Positions 16,565 to 25,297 of a DNA stretch of 64,000 nucleotides are shown here, piece after piece (the stretch's first letter is position 1; each line of letters opens with the position of its first letter). Source of the DNA: Actibacterium lipolyticum. Its GTDB lineage: Bacteria; Pseudomonadota; Alphaproteobacteria; Rhodobacterales; Rhodobacteraceae. The stretch spans positions 1,479,501 through 1,543,500 of the forward strand of contig NZ_FXYE01000002.1 in the NCBI RefSeq assembly GCF_900184935.1, written 5' to 3'. The translations under genes and the position numbers were made by a program. The notes under the pieces were generated by a model. It was given only the letters and a program-made list of their open reading frames with translations, did no database searches and had not been told where the DNA came from.

Positions 16565-16696
16565 GTATGGTCTCCTCGTTCATGCCCTCTCATATCGGGG
16601 CGATTTCAGTAATTTAACGGAATATTGGGGTCAGACACAACGATTTGTGTAAGCAAACATGCATATTTCCTGCATTTTGTGCCTGTTTACGCAGAG

Positions 16697-18181
16697 TCAA
16701 AGGAATGCTGTTTCCTCAAAACTGCGCAATTTGCGTGAATGGATGCGTTCCAGCGGCATTTCACGCAGTTTTTCCATCGCGCGGATTCCGATCAAAAGAT
16801 GCCGCGTGACCTGCGTTTTGTAAAAGTCAGACGCCATGCCGGGCAGCTTTAGTTCGCCATGCAACGGCTTGTCGGAAACGCACAAAAGCGTGCCGTAAGG
16901 AACGCGGAAACGATAGCCGTTCGCGGCAATTGTCGCGCTTTCCATATCCAGAGCGATGGCGCGGGACTGTGAAAGCCGCTGAACCGGGCCGGACTGATCG
17001 CGCAGTTCCCAGTTGCGGTTATCGATGGTCGCGACGGTGCCGGTACGCATGATCCGCTTCAGGTCGTACCCTTCCAGTTCTGTCACCTGCTCAACCGCGT
17101 CTTCAAGGGCGATCTGAATCTCGGCCAGGGCCGGGATTGGCACCCAAACGGGAAGGTCATCGTCAAGCACGTGATCTTCGCGCAGATAGGCGTGGGCCAG
17201 CACGAAATCACCAAGGCTTTGACTGTTGCGAAGGCCAGCGCAGTGGCCAACCATCAGCCACGCGTGGGGGCGCAAAACAGCGATGTGATCGGTTGCGGTT
17301 TTGGCGTTCGACGGGCCGACGCCGATGTTCACCAAAGTGATCCCGGCATTATCGTCACGCTTTAGGTGATAGGTCGGCATCTGCGGCAGCTTCGCCGGCG
17401 CGGGAAGCGGCGCGTCGGGGTCGGTGATCTCTATGTTACCGGGGCCAACAAGGCTGGTGTAGCCGCTGTTGGGATCACGCAGCGCGTTGCGGGCGTAAAG
17501 TTCGAACTCTTCGACATAGAACTGATAGTTGGTGAACAGAACGTGGTTCTGAAAGTGTTCAGCCCGGGTCGCGGTGTAGTGCGACAGGCGCGCAAGGGAA
17601 TAATCCACACGCTGTGCGGTAAACGGCGCAAGCGGCGCAGAGCCGTCGGTGTATTTGAACCCATAGCCGTTAACGATGTCGTCATTCGTGGTCGAAAGAT
17701 CCGGCACATCGAACACGTCGCGCAACGGGAAATCCAGCACCCCGTCCTGCGGAACGGTGATCGTGTCGTCCCCGGCCACGGCGAAATGCACGGGCATGGG
17801 CGTGTGCGACAGGCCGATGGTCACGGGGACGCCGTGGTTTTCAATCAGCAGCCCGATTTGTTGTTCCAGATAGTTTTCGAACAGGTCGGGGCGCGTAACG
17901 GTCGTGGTATAGGTGCCGGGGTCGGACACATGGCCAAAGCTTAGGCGGCTATCCACCTTAGCGAAGCTGGTCGTGACCAGCCGGATTTCAGGATAATACG
18001 CACGGTACCGCGCCCGGCGGGGTTGGCCGGCCAGCGTTTCCTGAAACCTTGCACGCAAGAAATCCGTCGCCTCGTCGAACAGCTGTCTTAGGCGTGCCAC
18101 CGCTGCGGTTGGGTCCATAAAGCTTTGCAGCTCTACCGGGGTGGGCGTTTCGATCGGCAGGTTTTGGTCGGATACTGTCAT
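16697..18181 (-). CDS. amn: AMP nucleosidase
   Basis: A cytoplasmic enzyme that cleaves AMP to adenine and ribose 5-phosphate and so adjusts the adenylate pool. The 494-aa length matches Amn. The N-terminal domain (residues of about 20-200) holds the AMP-nucleosidase-specific part with PEIRLVTTSFAKVDSRLSFGHV. The C-terminal nucleoside phosphorylase domain shows ITLVNIGVGPSNAKTATDHIAVLRPHAWLMVGHCAGL and, further on, ALDMESATIAANGYRFRVPYGTLLCVSDKPLHGE. Single gene, divergent from the downstream NAD(P)-binding protein. Confidence 0.95.
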   Translation of the reverse strand: MTVSDQNLPIETPTPVELQSFMDPTAAVARLRQLFDEATDFLRARFQETLAGQPRRARYRAYYPEIRLVTTSFAKVDSRLSFGHVSDPGTYTTTVTRPDLFENYLEQQIGLLIENHGVPVTIGLSHTPMPVHFAVAGDDTITVPQDGVLDFPLRDVFDVPDLSTTNDDIVNGYGFKYTDGSAPLAPFTAQRVDYSLARLSHYTATRAEHFQNHVLFTNYQFYVEEFELYARNALRDPNSGYTSLVGPGNIEITDPDAPLPAPAKLPQMPTYHLKRDDNAGITLVNIGVGPSNAKTATDHIAVLRPHAWLMVGHCAGLRNSQSLGDFVLAHAYLREDHVLDDDLPVWVPIPALAEIQIALEDAVEQVTELEGYDLKRIMRTGTVATIDNRNWELRDQSGPVQRLSQSRAIALDMESATIAANGYRFRVPYGTLLCVSDKPLHGELKLPGMASDFYKTQVTRHLLIGIRAMEKLREMPLERIHSRKLRSFEETAFL

Positions 18182-18318
18182 GCGCGGACACCCTGAACAG
18201 GAAAAATATGCCTAAATATTAGAAGACGGCGGCACCGTTCCTTCCCAAATGTCACGACTTGGCCAAAGGGATCAAGCCCGCCCTTGCATACAATTGGCTA
18301 AGGCCAGATGATCCGCGC

Positions 18319-19176
18319 ATGAACAACACTCTTCTATCCCTTGGGCATGGGTATTCTGCTCAGGCGCTGGCGCGGCTCTTGCCGGACGATTGGCGCATCA
18401 TCGCAACCACACGAAACGCCGAAAAAGCCGCCCAGCTGAACAAGCAAGGGATAGAGGCGCTGATTTGGCCCGGTAGTGACCTGACCGAGGCCTTGGCGAA
18501 GGCATCCCATGTTTTGATGTCGATCGCGCCGAATGACGAAGGCGACCCTATCATTGCCGAACTTGGCCCAGAACTGGCCAAAGCCGACCATCTGAAATGG
18601 GTCGGTTACCTGTCGACCACCGGCGTTTACGGCGATCATGGCGGCGATTGGGTAGACGAAGAAACGCCCCTGTCCCCATCCACAAAGCGTGGCCTTGCGC
18701 GGGTCAAGGCCGAGGCCGCGTGGGAAAAGCTGGGCCTGCCGCTTCATATTTTCCGTTTGGCGGGCATTTATGGCCCCGGTCGTGGACCGTTTGCCAAGGT
18801 GCGCGCCGGAAAGGCACGCCGCATCATCAAAGAGGGGCAGGTGTTTTCACGAACCCATGTGGAAGACATCGCGCAGATCGTGGCGGCCTCTATCGCCAAG
18901 CCAAACCCCGGCGCTGCCTATAATGTGTGCGATGACGACCCGGCCCCGCCCCAAGACGTGATCGAACACGCCGCACAGCTTTTGGGCCTGCCCGTTCCCC
19001 CCGCCATCCCGTTCGAACAGGCCGAGATGACCCCAATGGCGCGCAGCTTTTATGCCGAGTCAAAGAAGGTCAGGAATGATCGCATCAAGGATGAACTGGG
19101 GGTCACGCTGAAATACCCCACATACCGGCACGGGCTTGCTGCGCTTCTTTCCGCCGAGGGGCTGGACCCAAGCTGA
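18319..19176 (+). CDS. NAD(P)-binding epimerase/reductase-like protein (YeeZ-like SDR)
   Basis: A 285-aa Rossmann-fold protein. The start at 18319 gives MNNTLLSLGHGYSAQALARLL, whose GHGYSA is a glycine-rich nucleotide loop of the variant used in the YeeZ group. Further features are WVGYLSTTGVYGDHGGDWVDEETP, corresponding to the STTGVYGD active-site strand of atypical SDRs, and FRLAGIYGPGRGPFAKVR. An upstream in-frame extension of 20 codons is not needed. The family is annotated as NAD-dependent epimerase/dehydratase, and its substrate is unknown. exoD follows 45 bases downstream on the same strand. Confidence 0.78.
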   Translation: MNNTLLSLGHGYSAQALARLLPDDWRIIATTRNAEKAAQLNKQGIEALIWPGSDLTEALAKASHVLMSIAPNDEGDPIIAELGPELAKADHLKWVGYLSTTGVYGDHGGDWVDEETPLSPSTKRGLARVKAEAAWEKLGLPLHIFRLAGIYGPGRGPFAKVRAGKARRIIKEGQVFSRTHVEDIAQIVAASIAKPNPGAAYNVCDDDPAPPQDVIEHAAQLLGLPVPPAIPFEQAEMTPMARSFYAESKKVRNDRIKDELGVTLKYPTYRHGLAALLSAEGLDPS

Positions 19177-19221
19177 CCGATACCCCATCTTTATGCGGAA
19201 ACGGCAACGAACGGACAGCAA

Positions 19222-19806
19222 ATGGCCGAAGGGGCAGAACCGAGCACAATTAACGAGGTGTTGGATTCGCTTTGCCACGCCCGCAACGGAGACCGGGTGA
19301 CGGTGCGCGATATCGTCGAAAAGATGGGCGAACGGTCGTTCGCGCCGCTTTTGCTGGTTCCGGCGATGATATTGGTGTCGCCCGTTTCATCGATCTTGGG
19401 AATGCCGACGTTTGGCGCGTTGGTGATTGGCCTGATCTTGGTTCAGGCGATCATGGGGCGCAAACACCTTTGGATCCCTGAATTTCTGGCACGCCGTTCT
19501 TTACCGGCCAAACGTGTTGAAAGCGCGGTGAACTGGCTGCGCAAACCCGCAACTTGGGTGGACCGCCATGTTCACCGTCGTTTGACGTATCTGACGGTTC
19601 GCCCGCTTAGCTATATCGCGCTGCTGACCTGCCTTGCCCTAACGCTGACCATGCCGTTGCTAGAGGTGTTGCCCATGCTGGCCACCGTAAGTGCCACGGC
19701 GATTACGTTGTTTGCCATTGGCCTGTTGACCCATGACGGCATGTTCATAATCGCCGGTTACGCCTTTATCGGGCTGGGCATATCGCTTGGATCGCTGTTT
19801 ATTTAA
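19222..19806 (+). CDS. ExoD-like exopolysaccharide synthesis membrane protein
   Basis: A 194-aa inner-membrane protein of the ExoD family. In Sinorhizobium meliloti, ExoD is needed for normal exopolysaccharide and alkali tolerance; its biochemical role is unknown. The protein shows the cytoplasmic start [52 protein letters not shown] typical of the family. Hydrophobic segments follow, and it ends in [18 protein letters not shown]. Its 3' end overlaps dxs tail to tail by 8 bases. Confidence 0.85.
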   Translation: MAEGAEPSTINEVLDSLCHARNGDRVTVRDIVEKMGERSFAPLLLVPAMILVSPVSSILGMPTFGALVIGLILVQAIMGRKHLWIPEFLARRSLPAKRVESAVNWLRKPATWVDRHVHRRLTYLTVRPLSYIALLTCLALTLTMPLLEVLPMLATVSATAITLFAIGLLTHDGMFIIAGYAFIGLGISLGSLFI

Positions 19807-21730
19807 GCTTGCGATCAGGCAACTGGGCAACGCCCAGAACTTCCAGAACCTTGGCTTCGATATCGTCGGCATTCATCCCGGCAACGGCATACATATCGGC
19901 CGGGCTGGCCTGATCGATAAAGATATCGGGAAGCACCATCGAACGGAACTTTAGCCCGTTATCAAACACGCCCTCATCCGCCAGCAATTGCGCAACATGA
20001 GAGCCGAACCCACCAACAGCGCCCTCTTCGATCGTGATCAGCGCGTCGTGGTCGGCGGCCAGTTTCAGGATCATGTCACGGTCCAGCGGCTTGGCGAAAC
20101 GCGCATCGGCGATTGTGGGGGTGATGCCCTTGGCCGCTAGGTTTTCGCAGGCTTGCTGAACCTCTTGCAGGCGCGTGCCGAAGGAAAGGATGGCAACCCC
20201 TGCCCCGTCCTGAATCATCCGGCCCTTGCCGATTTCCAGCGGTTCGCCCTTTTCGGGCATTTCGACACCCACGCCTTCGCCGCGTGGGAAACGGAACGCG
20301 ATGGGCCCTTCGTCATGGGCAACGGCGGTGGCGACCATGTGCTTCAGCTCTGCCTCGTCCGCGGCGGCCATAACGACGAAACCGGGAAGGTTCGCCAGAT
20401 AGGCAATGTCAAAACTGCCCGCGTGGGTCGCGCCATCGGCACCCACCAGCCCAGCGCGGTCAATCGCGAAGCGCACGGGAAGGCGTTGGATCGCCACATC
20501 ATGCACAACCTGATCGTACCCACGTTGAAGGAAGGTGGAATACATCGCGCAGAACGGCTTCATCCCGCCCGCGGCCAAACCCGCGCAGAAGGTCACGCCG
20601 TGCTGTTCGGCGATACCAACGTCAAAGCACCGGCTGGGATAACGTTCGGCGAACAGGTTCAGGCCGGTGCCATCGGGCATTGCGGCCGTGACGGCGACGA
20701 TCTTGTCATCGCCAGCTGCCTCTTGCAGCAGGGCGTCGGCGAAGACCTTGGTATAGCTGGGCGCGTTGGACGGCGCCTTTGTCTGCTTACCGGTCACAAC
20801 GTCGAACTTGGCCGTCGCGTGGCCCTTATCGATGGCCTGTTCGGCGGGGCGGTACCCTTTGCCCTTTTTGGTGATCGCGTGAATCAGGATCGGCCCGGTC
20901 GCGCGGTCCTTGACGGTACGCAGAACGGCCAAAAGCTGATCCATGTCGTGCCCGTCGATGGGGCCTAGATAGGAAAAGCCCAGCTCTTCGAACAAAGTGC
21001 CGCCGACGGTCATGTGTTTCAGCATGTCCTTGGCCCGGCGCGCGCCTTCTTGGAACGGCGGAGGCAGCAGGCTGACCGCGCCCTTGGCGGCGGCTTTCAG
21101 TTCCTGAAATGGCGCACCGGCGTAAAGGCGCGACAGATAGGATGACATCGCGCCAACCGGCGGGGCGATCGACATTTCGTTATCGTTCAGGATAACGATC
21201 ATCCGCTTTTTCAGATGACCCGCGTTATTCAACGCCTCGAACGCCATGCCCGCGCTCATCGAGCCATCGCCGATCACGGCAATCGCATCACCGATCCCAT
21301 GCTCGGGCGCGCCGCCCAGATCGCGCGCCACGGCAAAGCCCAGCGCGGCAGAGATAGAGGTAGAGCTGTGCGCGGCCCCGAATGGGTCATACGGGCTTTC
21401 GCTGCGTTTGGTGAAACCGCTAAGCCCATCCTTTTGACGCAGGGTGCGGATACGGTCACGCCGCCCGGTCAGGATTTTGTGAGGATAGCATTGGTGCGAC
21501 ACGTCCCAGATCAACCGGTCCTTCGGGGTATCGAACACCGCATGCAGCGCCACGGTCAGTTCAACAACACCCAGACCCGCGCCCAGATGCCCGCCCGTTT
21601 CAGACACAGCCGAAATCGTTTCCGCGCGCAGTTCATCGGCAACCTGCGAAAGTTCGCGGTCGTTGAATTGCTTCAAATCAGCAGGGGTATGCACACGGTC
21701 CAACAGGGGTGTGTTTGGGGTATCGCTCAT
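19799..21730 (-). CDS. dxs: 1-deoxy-D-xylulose-5-phosphate synthase
   Basis: The thiamine-diphosphate enzyme that starts the MEP isoprenoid pathway from pyruvate and glyceraldehyde 3-phosphate. The 643-aa length is standard. Visible parts are [44 protein letters not shown], the ThDP/Mg motif [31 protein letters not shown], and [20 protein letters not shown] with the catalytic glutamate. The C-terminal transketolase domain is present. It is the last gene of the operon deacetylase-xseB-ispA-dxs on the minus strand, about 20 bases after ispA. Confidence 0.97.
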   Translation of the reverse strand: MSDTPNTPLLDRVHTPADLKQFNDRELSQVADELRAETISAVSETGGHLGAGLGVVELTVALHAVFDTPKDRLIWDVSHQCYPHKILTGRRDRIRTLRQKDGLSGFTKRSESPYDPFGAAHSSTSISAALGFAVARDLGGAPEHGIGDAIAVIGDGSMSAGMAFEALNNAGHLKKRMIVILNDNEMSIAPPVGAMSSYLSRLYAGAPFQELKAAAKGAVSLLPPPFQEGARRAKDMLKHMTVGGTLFEELGFSYLGPIDGHDMDQLLAVLRTVKDRATGPILIHAITKKGKGYRPAEQAIDKGHATAKFDVVTGKQTKAPSNAPSYTKVFADALLQEAAGDDKIVAVTAAMPDGTGLNLFAERYPSRCFDVGIAEQHGVTFCAGLAAGGMKPFCAMYSTFLQRGYDQVVHDVAIQRLPVRFAIDRAGLVGADGATHAGSFDIAYLANLPGFVVMAAADEAELKHMVATAVAHDEGPIAFRFPRGEGVGVEMPEKGEPLEIGKGRMIQDGAGVAILSFGTRLQEVQQACENLAAKGITPTIADARFAKPLDRDMILKLAADHDALITIEEGAVGGFGSHVAQLLADEGVFDNGLKFRSMVLPDIFIDQASPADMYAVAGMNADDIEAKVLEVLGVAQLPDRKLK

Positions 21731-21752
21731 CGCGGGCCCTCCTCAGGGCGGC

Positions 21753-22622
21753 TTAGTTCTCGCGGGAGATAACGAACCGCGCGGCTTCCCGCAAGTTTTC
21801 GGCAGCATCTCCATAGGGGGAAAGTGCGGCCTCGGCCTCCAAAACCAACGTTTTTGCGCGCTGTTTGGCACCATCCAGCCCAAGGAGAGAGACGAAAGTC
21901 GCCTTTCCGGCGTCCGCATCTTTTTGCAACCGCTTGCCCGCCTTCGCGGCGTCGCCTTCGACATCCAGAATGTCATCGGCAATCTGAAACGCCAAACCAA
22001 GGGCCGTTGCATAGGTGCGAAGCGGGGTTGGGTCGGCTTGGCCCAGCACTGCGCCGGCCTCGGCCGACCAACAGATCAGCGCGCCGGTTTTGTTGGCCTG
22101 AAGGGCGGTGATTTCTTCCAAGGTCAGCGGGCGGCCTGCGGTTTCGGCGGCGATATCCTGCGCCTGCCCCAAAACCATGCCATGCGCGCCAGACGCACGC
22201 GCAAGCGAGGCCACCAAAGCCACGCGCACGTCTGCGTTATTGTGGGTCTGTTCCGCCGCCAAAAGCTCAAACGCGAGGGTTTGCAACGCATCACCGACCA
22301 GAACGCCGGTCGCCTCGTCCCATTTCACGTGAACGGTGGGAAGGCCGCGGCGCAGATCGTCATCGTCCATGCAAGGCAGGTCATCATGCACCAGCGAATA
22401 GGCATGAAGCGCCTCAACCGCCGCCGCCGCTTGCATCGCCTGTTGCGGATCAACGCCGTGCAACGCCGCGCTTTCCATCACCAGAAACGCGCGCAGCCGC
22501 TTGCCCCCCTGAACGGCATAGCGCATCGCATCCGTCACCGGATGTGCGGGGTAGCCGTCAAGAACATGGGTCAAGTGCGCCGCAACTTGCGCGGCGGTTT
22601 CCTCAAGCCGGGTCTGAAACAT
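21753..22622 (-). CDS. ispA: Farnesyl diphosphate synthase (short-chain polyprenyl synthetase)
   Basis: Condenses DMAPP or GPP with IPP to give FPP, the precursor of quinones, undecaprenyl phosphate and carotenoids. The 289-aa protein has the first aspartate-rich motif DDLPCMDDDD (residues 80-89) and the second, DDILD, near residue 220 (FQIADDILDVEGD). Both are needed for Mg-diphosphate binding. The start abuts the xseB stop without any gap, which implies coupled translation. dxs follows downstream and supplies its substrates. Confidence 0.96.
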   Translation of the reverse strand: MFQTRLEETAAQVAAHLTHVLDGYPAHPVTDAMRYAVQGGKRLRAFLVMESAALHGVDPQQAMQAAAAVEALHAYSLVHDDLPCMDDDDLRRGLPTVHVKWDEATGVLVGDALQTLAFELLAAEQTHNNADVRVALVASLARASGAHGMVLGQAQDIAAETAGRPLTLEEITALQANKTGALICWSAEAGAVLGQADPTPLRTYATALGLAFQIADDILDVEGDAAKAGKRLQKDADAGKATFVSLLGLDGAKQRAKTLVLEAEAALSPYGDAAENLREAARFVISREN

Positions 22623-22865
22623 TCAAAGGCCTTCGACGGGCGTGGTGCCGGTGGGGTTGCCATCCGTATCAAGCGTGATCGCGGCGACCTTTTCTTCGGC
22701 CTCTTTCAGCTTTTCTTCGCAGCGCTTTTTCAGCGCGGCACCGCGTTCGTACAGCTTGATCGAATCTTCCAACGGCACGTCGCCGCGTTCAAGTTGGTTC
22801 ACCACACGCTCCAGTTCGGCCATTGCCTCTTCGAAGCTCATCTCGCCCACTGGTTTATCGGTCAT
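22623..22865 (-). CDS. xseB: Exodeoxyribonuclease VII small subunit
   Basis: An 80-aa subunit that associates with XseA in the single-strand-specific exonuclease VII. The family pattern is plain: SFEEAMAELERVVNQLERGDVPLEDSIKLYERGAALKKRCEEKLKEAEEKV, a coiled-coil-like pair of helices, with the invariant LE..V..LE.G...L......Y..G..L. It overlaps the upstream deacetylase-family gene by 4 bases (ATGA) and abuts ispA. This xseB-ispA-dxs order is conserved in many proteobacteria. xseA is not in the window. Confidence 0.95.
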   Translation of the reverse strand: MTDKPVGEMSFEEAMAELERVVNQLERGDVPLEDSIKLYERGAALKKRCEEKLKEAEEKVAAITLDTDGNPTGTTPVEGL

Positions 22866-23797
22866 GCTCCACGCTCCATCAGCACTGTAAGATGCGCCGC
22901 CACACTTGCGGCGAGCGCATCCAGATCATATCCGCCTTCAAGTGTCGAGACCACCTTGCCCCCTGCATGCGCATCCGCGATGTCGCACAAGCGGTGCGTG
23001 GCCCATGCAAAGTCATCCTCGTGCCATTGCAGTTGCGCCAACGGATCAGCGAAATGCGCATCGAATCCGGCCGAAATCAGAACCAGTTCCGGCTTGAACG
23101 CATCCAGCGCGGGCAGAACCTGCCCCTCCATTTCCTCGCGGAACCTGCGACCGCCGGACATGGGCGGCAACGGAACGTTCAGCACATTGCCATGCGCCCC
23201 GGTTTCATGCGCCGCGCCCGTGCCGGGATACAGCGGCATCTGATGGGTAGAGGCGAAAAGAATCCGCTCCTCCTCCCACAGCAAATCTTGGGTGCCGTTA
23301 CCGTGGTGTACGTCAAAATCCATGATCGCCACGCGCGACAGCCCGTGATGATCCAACGCGTATTTGGCAGCAATAGAGACGTTTCCGAACAGGCAGAACC
23401 CCATCGCCGTCTGCGTTTCGGCATGGTGACCGGGCGGGCGCACAGCTGCGAATGCATTCGCAACCTCGCCGCCAAGAACCATATCAACGGCCTTAAGGTT
23501 CGCCCCCACCCCACGTAGCGCAGCGTTAAGCGAACCGGGTGAAAGATGGGTGTCGGCGTCCAACGCGGTTGAGCCACTGGCCGGAAGCGCGGATTTGACC
23601 TTTTCCAGATAGGCCTGCGGGTGACAGCGCAATACCTGAGCCTCTTCGGCCAACGGCGCTTCGACCCGCTGCAGCACGTCAAATTCGGGCGCTTTCAGGC
23701 GTGTTAGAACCGCTTCCAGCCGCGCAACGCGTTCGGGATGGCCCGCCGGGGTGACGTGGTTAAGGCAATCAGGGTGGGTCAGAATGGCTGTCGTCAT
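22862..23797 (-). CDS. Histone-deacetylase family amidohydrolase
   Basis: A 311-aa zinc-dependent enzyme of the arginase/deacetylase fold. It shows HPDCLNHVTPAGHPERVARLEAVL near the start, VRPPGHHAETQTAMGFCLFGNVSIAA with the catalytic H124 and H125, and then IMDFDVHHGNGTQDLLW, whose Asp and His are zinc ligands. In bacteria such enzymes act on acetylpolyamines, acetoin-related compounds or acetylated proteins; the substrate is not clear here. It is the first gene of the isoprenoid operon and overlaps xseB by 4 bases. A role in isoprenoid synthesis is not implied by its family. Confidence 0.85.
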   Translation of the reverse strand: MTTAILTHPDCLNHVTPAGHPERVARLEAVLTRLKAPEFDVLQRVEAPLAEEAQVLRCHPQAYLEKVKSALPASGSTALDADTHLSPGSLNAALRGVGANLKAVDMVLGGEVANAFAAVRPPGHHAETQTAMGFCLFGNVSIAAKYALDHHGLSRVAIMDFDVHHGNGTQDLLWEEERILFASTHQMPLYPGTGAAHETGAHGNVLNVPLPPMSGGRRFREEMEGQVLPALDAFKPELVLISAGFDAHFADPLAQLQWHEDDFAWATHRLCDIADAHAGGKVVSTLEGGYDLDALAASVAAHLTVLMERGA

Positions 23798-23835
23798 ATG
23801 AAAGCCCTTTCAGATGGAAATGAACCTGCGAACGG

Positions 23836-24540
23836 TTAATCCGGCGCCAGCATATACCCCGCGCCCCGAACGGTTTGCAGATATCTGGGCTGTTTCGGGT
23901 CAGTCTCTATCTTGCGGCGCAGGCGGGTGATTTGAACATCAACGGCACGTTCCTGCGCCTGTCCTTTGTCACGCCCCAAATCTTCGACCAGCTTGGTACG
24001 GGTCACAGCCTCACCAGGGGTGGCCGAAAAGATGCGCATCAGCTGACTTTCCGTGGCCGTCAGGCGCACCAAATCTTCGCCGCGCCACATTTCACCGCGG
24101 TCAATGTCGTAACGCACAGGGCCAAGGTGCAGTACCTTTGGCCCAACATTTTCCGGCTTTAGCTGTGGCACCCGGCGCAGAATGGCGTTGATACGCAACA
24201 GCAGCTCTTTCGGCTCAAACGGTTTGGCAAGGTAGTCATCGGCCCCCGCTTCTAGCCCTTGAATCCGATCACTGGTTTCGCCTCGCGCGGTCAGCAAAAG
24301 AATTGGCGTCGAGATCTCTTCGCGCAGACTTTTGGTAAGTGAGATCCCGTCTTCGCCCGGCATCATCACGTCCAGCACCAACAGGTCGAACGCCAGCCCG
24401 CCCAACAAACGGCGCGCATGGGCCGCGTCGCGCGCAGCACTGACAAGAAAGCCGTGCCGCACCAAGAATTTCTGCAACAAGCCGCGAATACGTTCATCGT
24501 CATCGACGATCAACAGGTGGGCTTCGGCGTCTGCATTCAT
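23836..24540 (-). CDS. petR: Response regulator, OmpR/PhoB family (PetR-like)
   Basis: A 234-aa two-domain regulator. The receiver domain has the acidic pair in IVDDDERIRG, the phospho-acceptor D57 in LLVLDVMMPGEDG, and K106 in LAKPFEPKE. The C-terminal winged helix ends with DVQITRLRRKIETDPKQPRYLQTVRGAGYML, the OmpR signature. It overlaps the upstream MarR-type gene by 4 bases. This MarR-then-OmpR pair without a histidine kinase is the petPR arrangement of Rhodobacter capsulatus, which is needed for cytochrome bc1 synthesis. The gene name is inferred from that context. Confidence 0.85.
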   Translation of the reverse strand: MNADAEAHLLIVDDDERIRGLLQKFLVRHGFLVSAARDAAHARRLLGGLAFDLLVLDVMMPGEDGISLTKSLREEISTPILLLTARGETSDRIQGLEAGADDYLAKPFEPKELLLRINAILRRVPQLKPENVGPKVLHLGPVRYDIDRGEMWRGEDLVRLTATESQLMRIFSATPGEAVTRTKLVEDLGRDKGQAQERAVDVQITRLRRKIETDPKQPRYLQTVRGAGYMLAPD

Positions 24541-25049
24541 TGCCCACTATCCTTCAGCGTTTGGAAATGGCGGCGCATTTCTGGGTCCATCATGGCCTCT
24601 AGCACTTGGCGGAACCCAACGACAGCGTCCGGGCCAACGGACCGAAACGCCGCGCGCATTCTTTCGCGCTGCGCATCCGAAAGCTCACGTTCCAGCGCAT
24701 CGCCGGTTTCGGTTAGAAACAGGTGGCGTTCCCGCTTGTCGCGTTTACCCACACGGCTTTCGACCAACCCATCGTCAATTAGGGTCCGAAGGACCCGGTT
24801 TAGTGACTGTTTGGTGACCCCAAGGATCGACAGCAGATTGTTCACCGTCGTCCCAGGAGAGCGGTGAATGAAGTGAATGGCGCGGTGATGCGCGCGGCCA
24901 TATCCGTGCTGTTCTAGGATTCGATCAGGGTCTGCGGTGAAGCCGCGATAGGCGAAAAACATCGCCTCGATCCCTTTTCGCAATTGCTCGTCCGTCAGGA
25001 ACAACAGGCCTTCGCTGCCCGGTGTGCCCTGATGCCCACCTTCTGCCAT
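24537..25049 (-). CDS. petP: MarR-family transcriptional regulator (PetP-like)
   Basis: A 170-aa DNA-binding protein. It carries a winged helix with the MarR pattern HHRAIHFIHRSPGTTVNNLLSILGVTKQSLNRVLRTLIDDGLVESRVGKRDKRERHLFLTETG (residues of about 55-118), where the RDKRERHLFLT wing is diagnostic. The start at 25049 is chosen because GGAGGG stands 7 bases before this ATG; an in-frame GTG at 25073 has no ribosome site. petR overlaps by 4 bases. A perfect 15-bp palindrome, GTCAGCCTTGCTGAC, lies 44 bases upstream of the start, and a second one lies further on near ilvE. Self-regulation through it is an inference. Confidence 0.85.
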   Translation of the reverse strand: MAEGGHQGTPGSEGLLFLTDEQLRKGIEAMFFAYRGFTADPDRILEQHGYGRAHHRAIHFIHRSPGTTVNNLLSILGVTKQSLNRVLRTLIDDGLVESRVGKRDKRERHLFLTETGDALERELSDAQRERMRAAFRSVGPDAVVGFRQVLEAMMDPEMRRHFQTLKDSGQ

Positions 25050-25092
25050 CGCGTGTCCCTCCGGGTTTTTCACAACGTTTTCTGGATTTTAT

Positions 25093-25107
25093 GTCAGCCT
25101 TGCTGAC
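25093..25107. promoter_or_regulatory. Candidate operator 1 (GTCA-N7-TGAC palindrome)
   Basis: GTCAGCCTTGCTGAC is a perfect palindrome apart from its three-base centre, preceded by TTTTAT. It stands 44 bases before the petP ATG. It shares its shape and flank with sites at 25161, 41561 and 41636. Confidence 0.65.
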
Positions 25108-25160
25108 GATCCAAGGAATATTCACGCTGCCCGCTTTTTTAGCGCCTTGGCCAATTATAT

Positions 25161-25175
25161 GTCAGTCTTGTTGAC
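25161..25175. promoter_or_regulatory. Candidate operator 2 (GTCA-N7-TGAC palindrome) before ilvE
   Basis: GTCAGTCTTGTTGAC, preceded by TTATAT, is an imperfect copy of the palindrome at 25093, 68 bases away centre to centre. It lies 123 bases upstream of the ilvE start, on the face shared by the two divergent genes. Confidence 0.6.
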
Positions 25176-25297
25176 TTTATCGGAATCAATTGATAGCGAT
25201 CCTACAATTCAGCGCAACATTATGTCCGAAACGGACTTAAGCAGCGCAATTTTTGCAAAACTGGGCGATTGCCCGCGCATTAAGAAAGGATCGAACA

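Noticed and set aside
21663-23243. 526-codon plus-strand frame over ispA/xseB/deacetylase genes
   Set aside because: Crosses three well-supported genes on the other strand and has no motif.
25050-25073. GTG at 25073 as the petP start
   Set aside because: No ribosome site; the ATG at 25049 has GGAGGG at a good distance.
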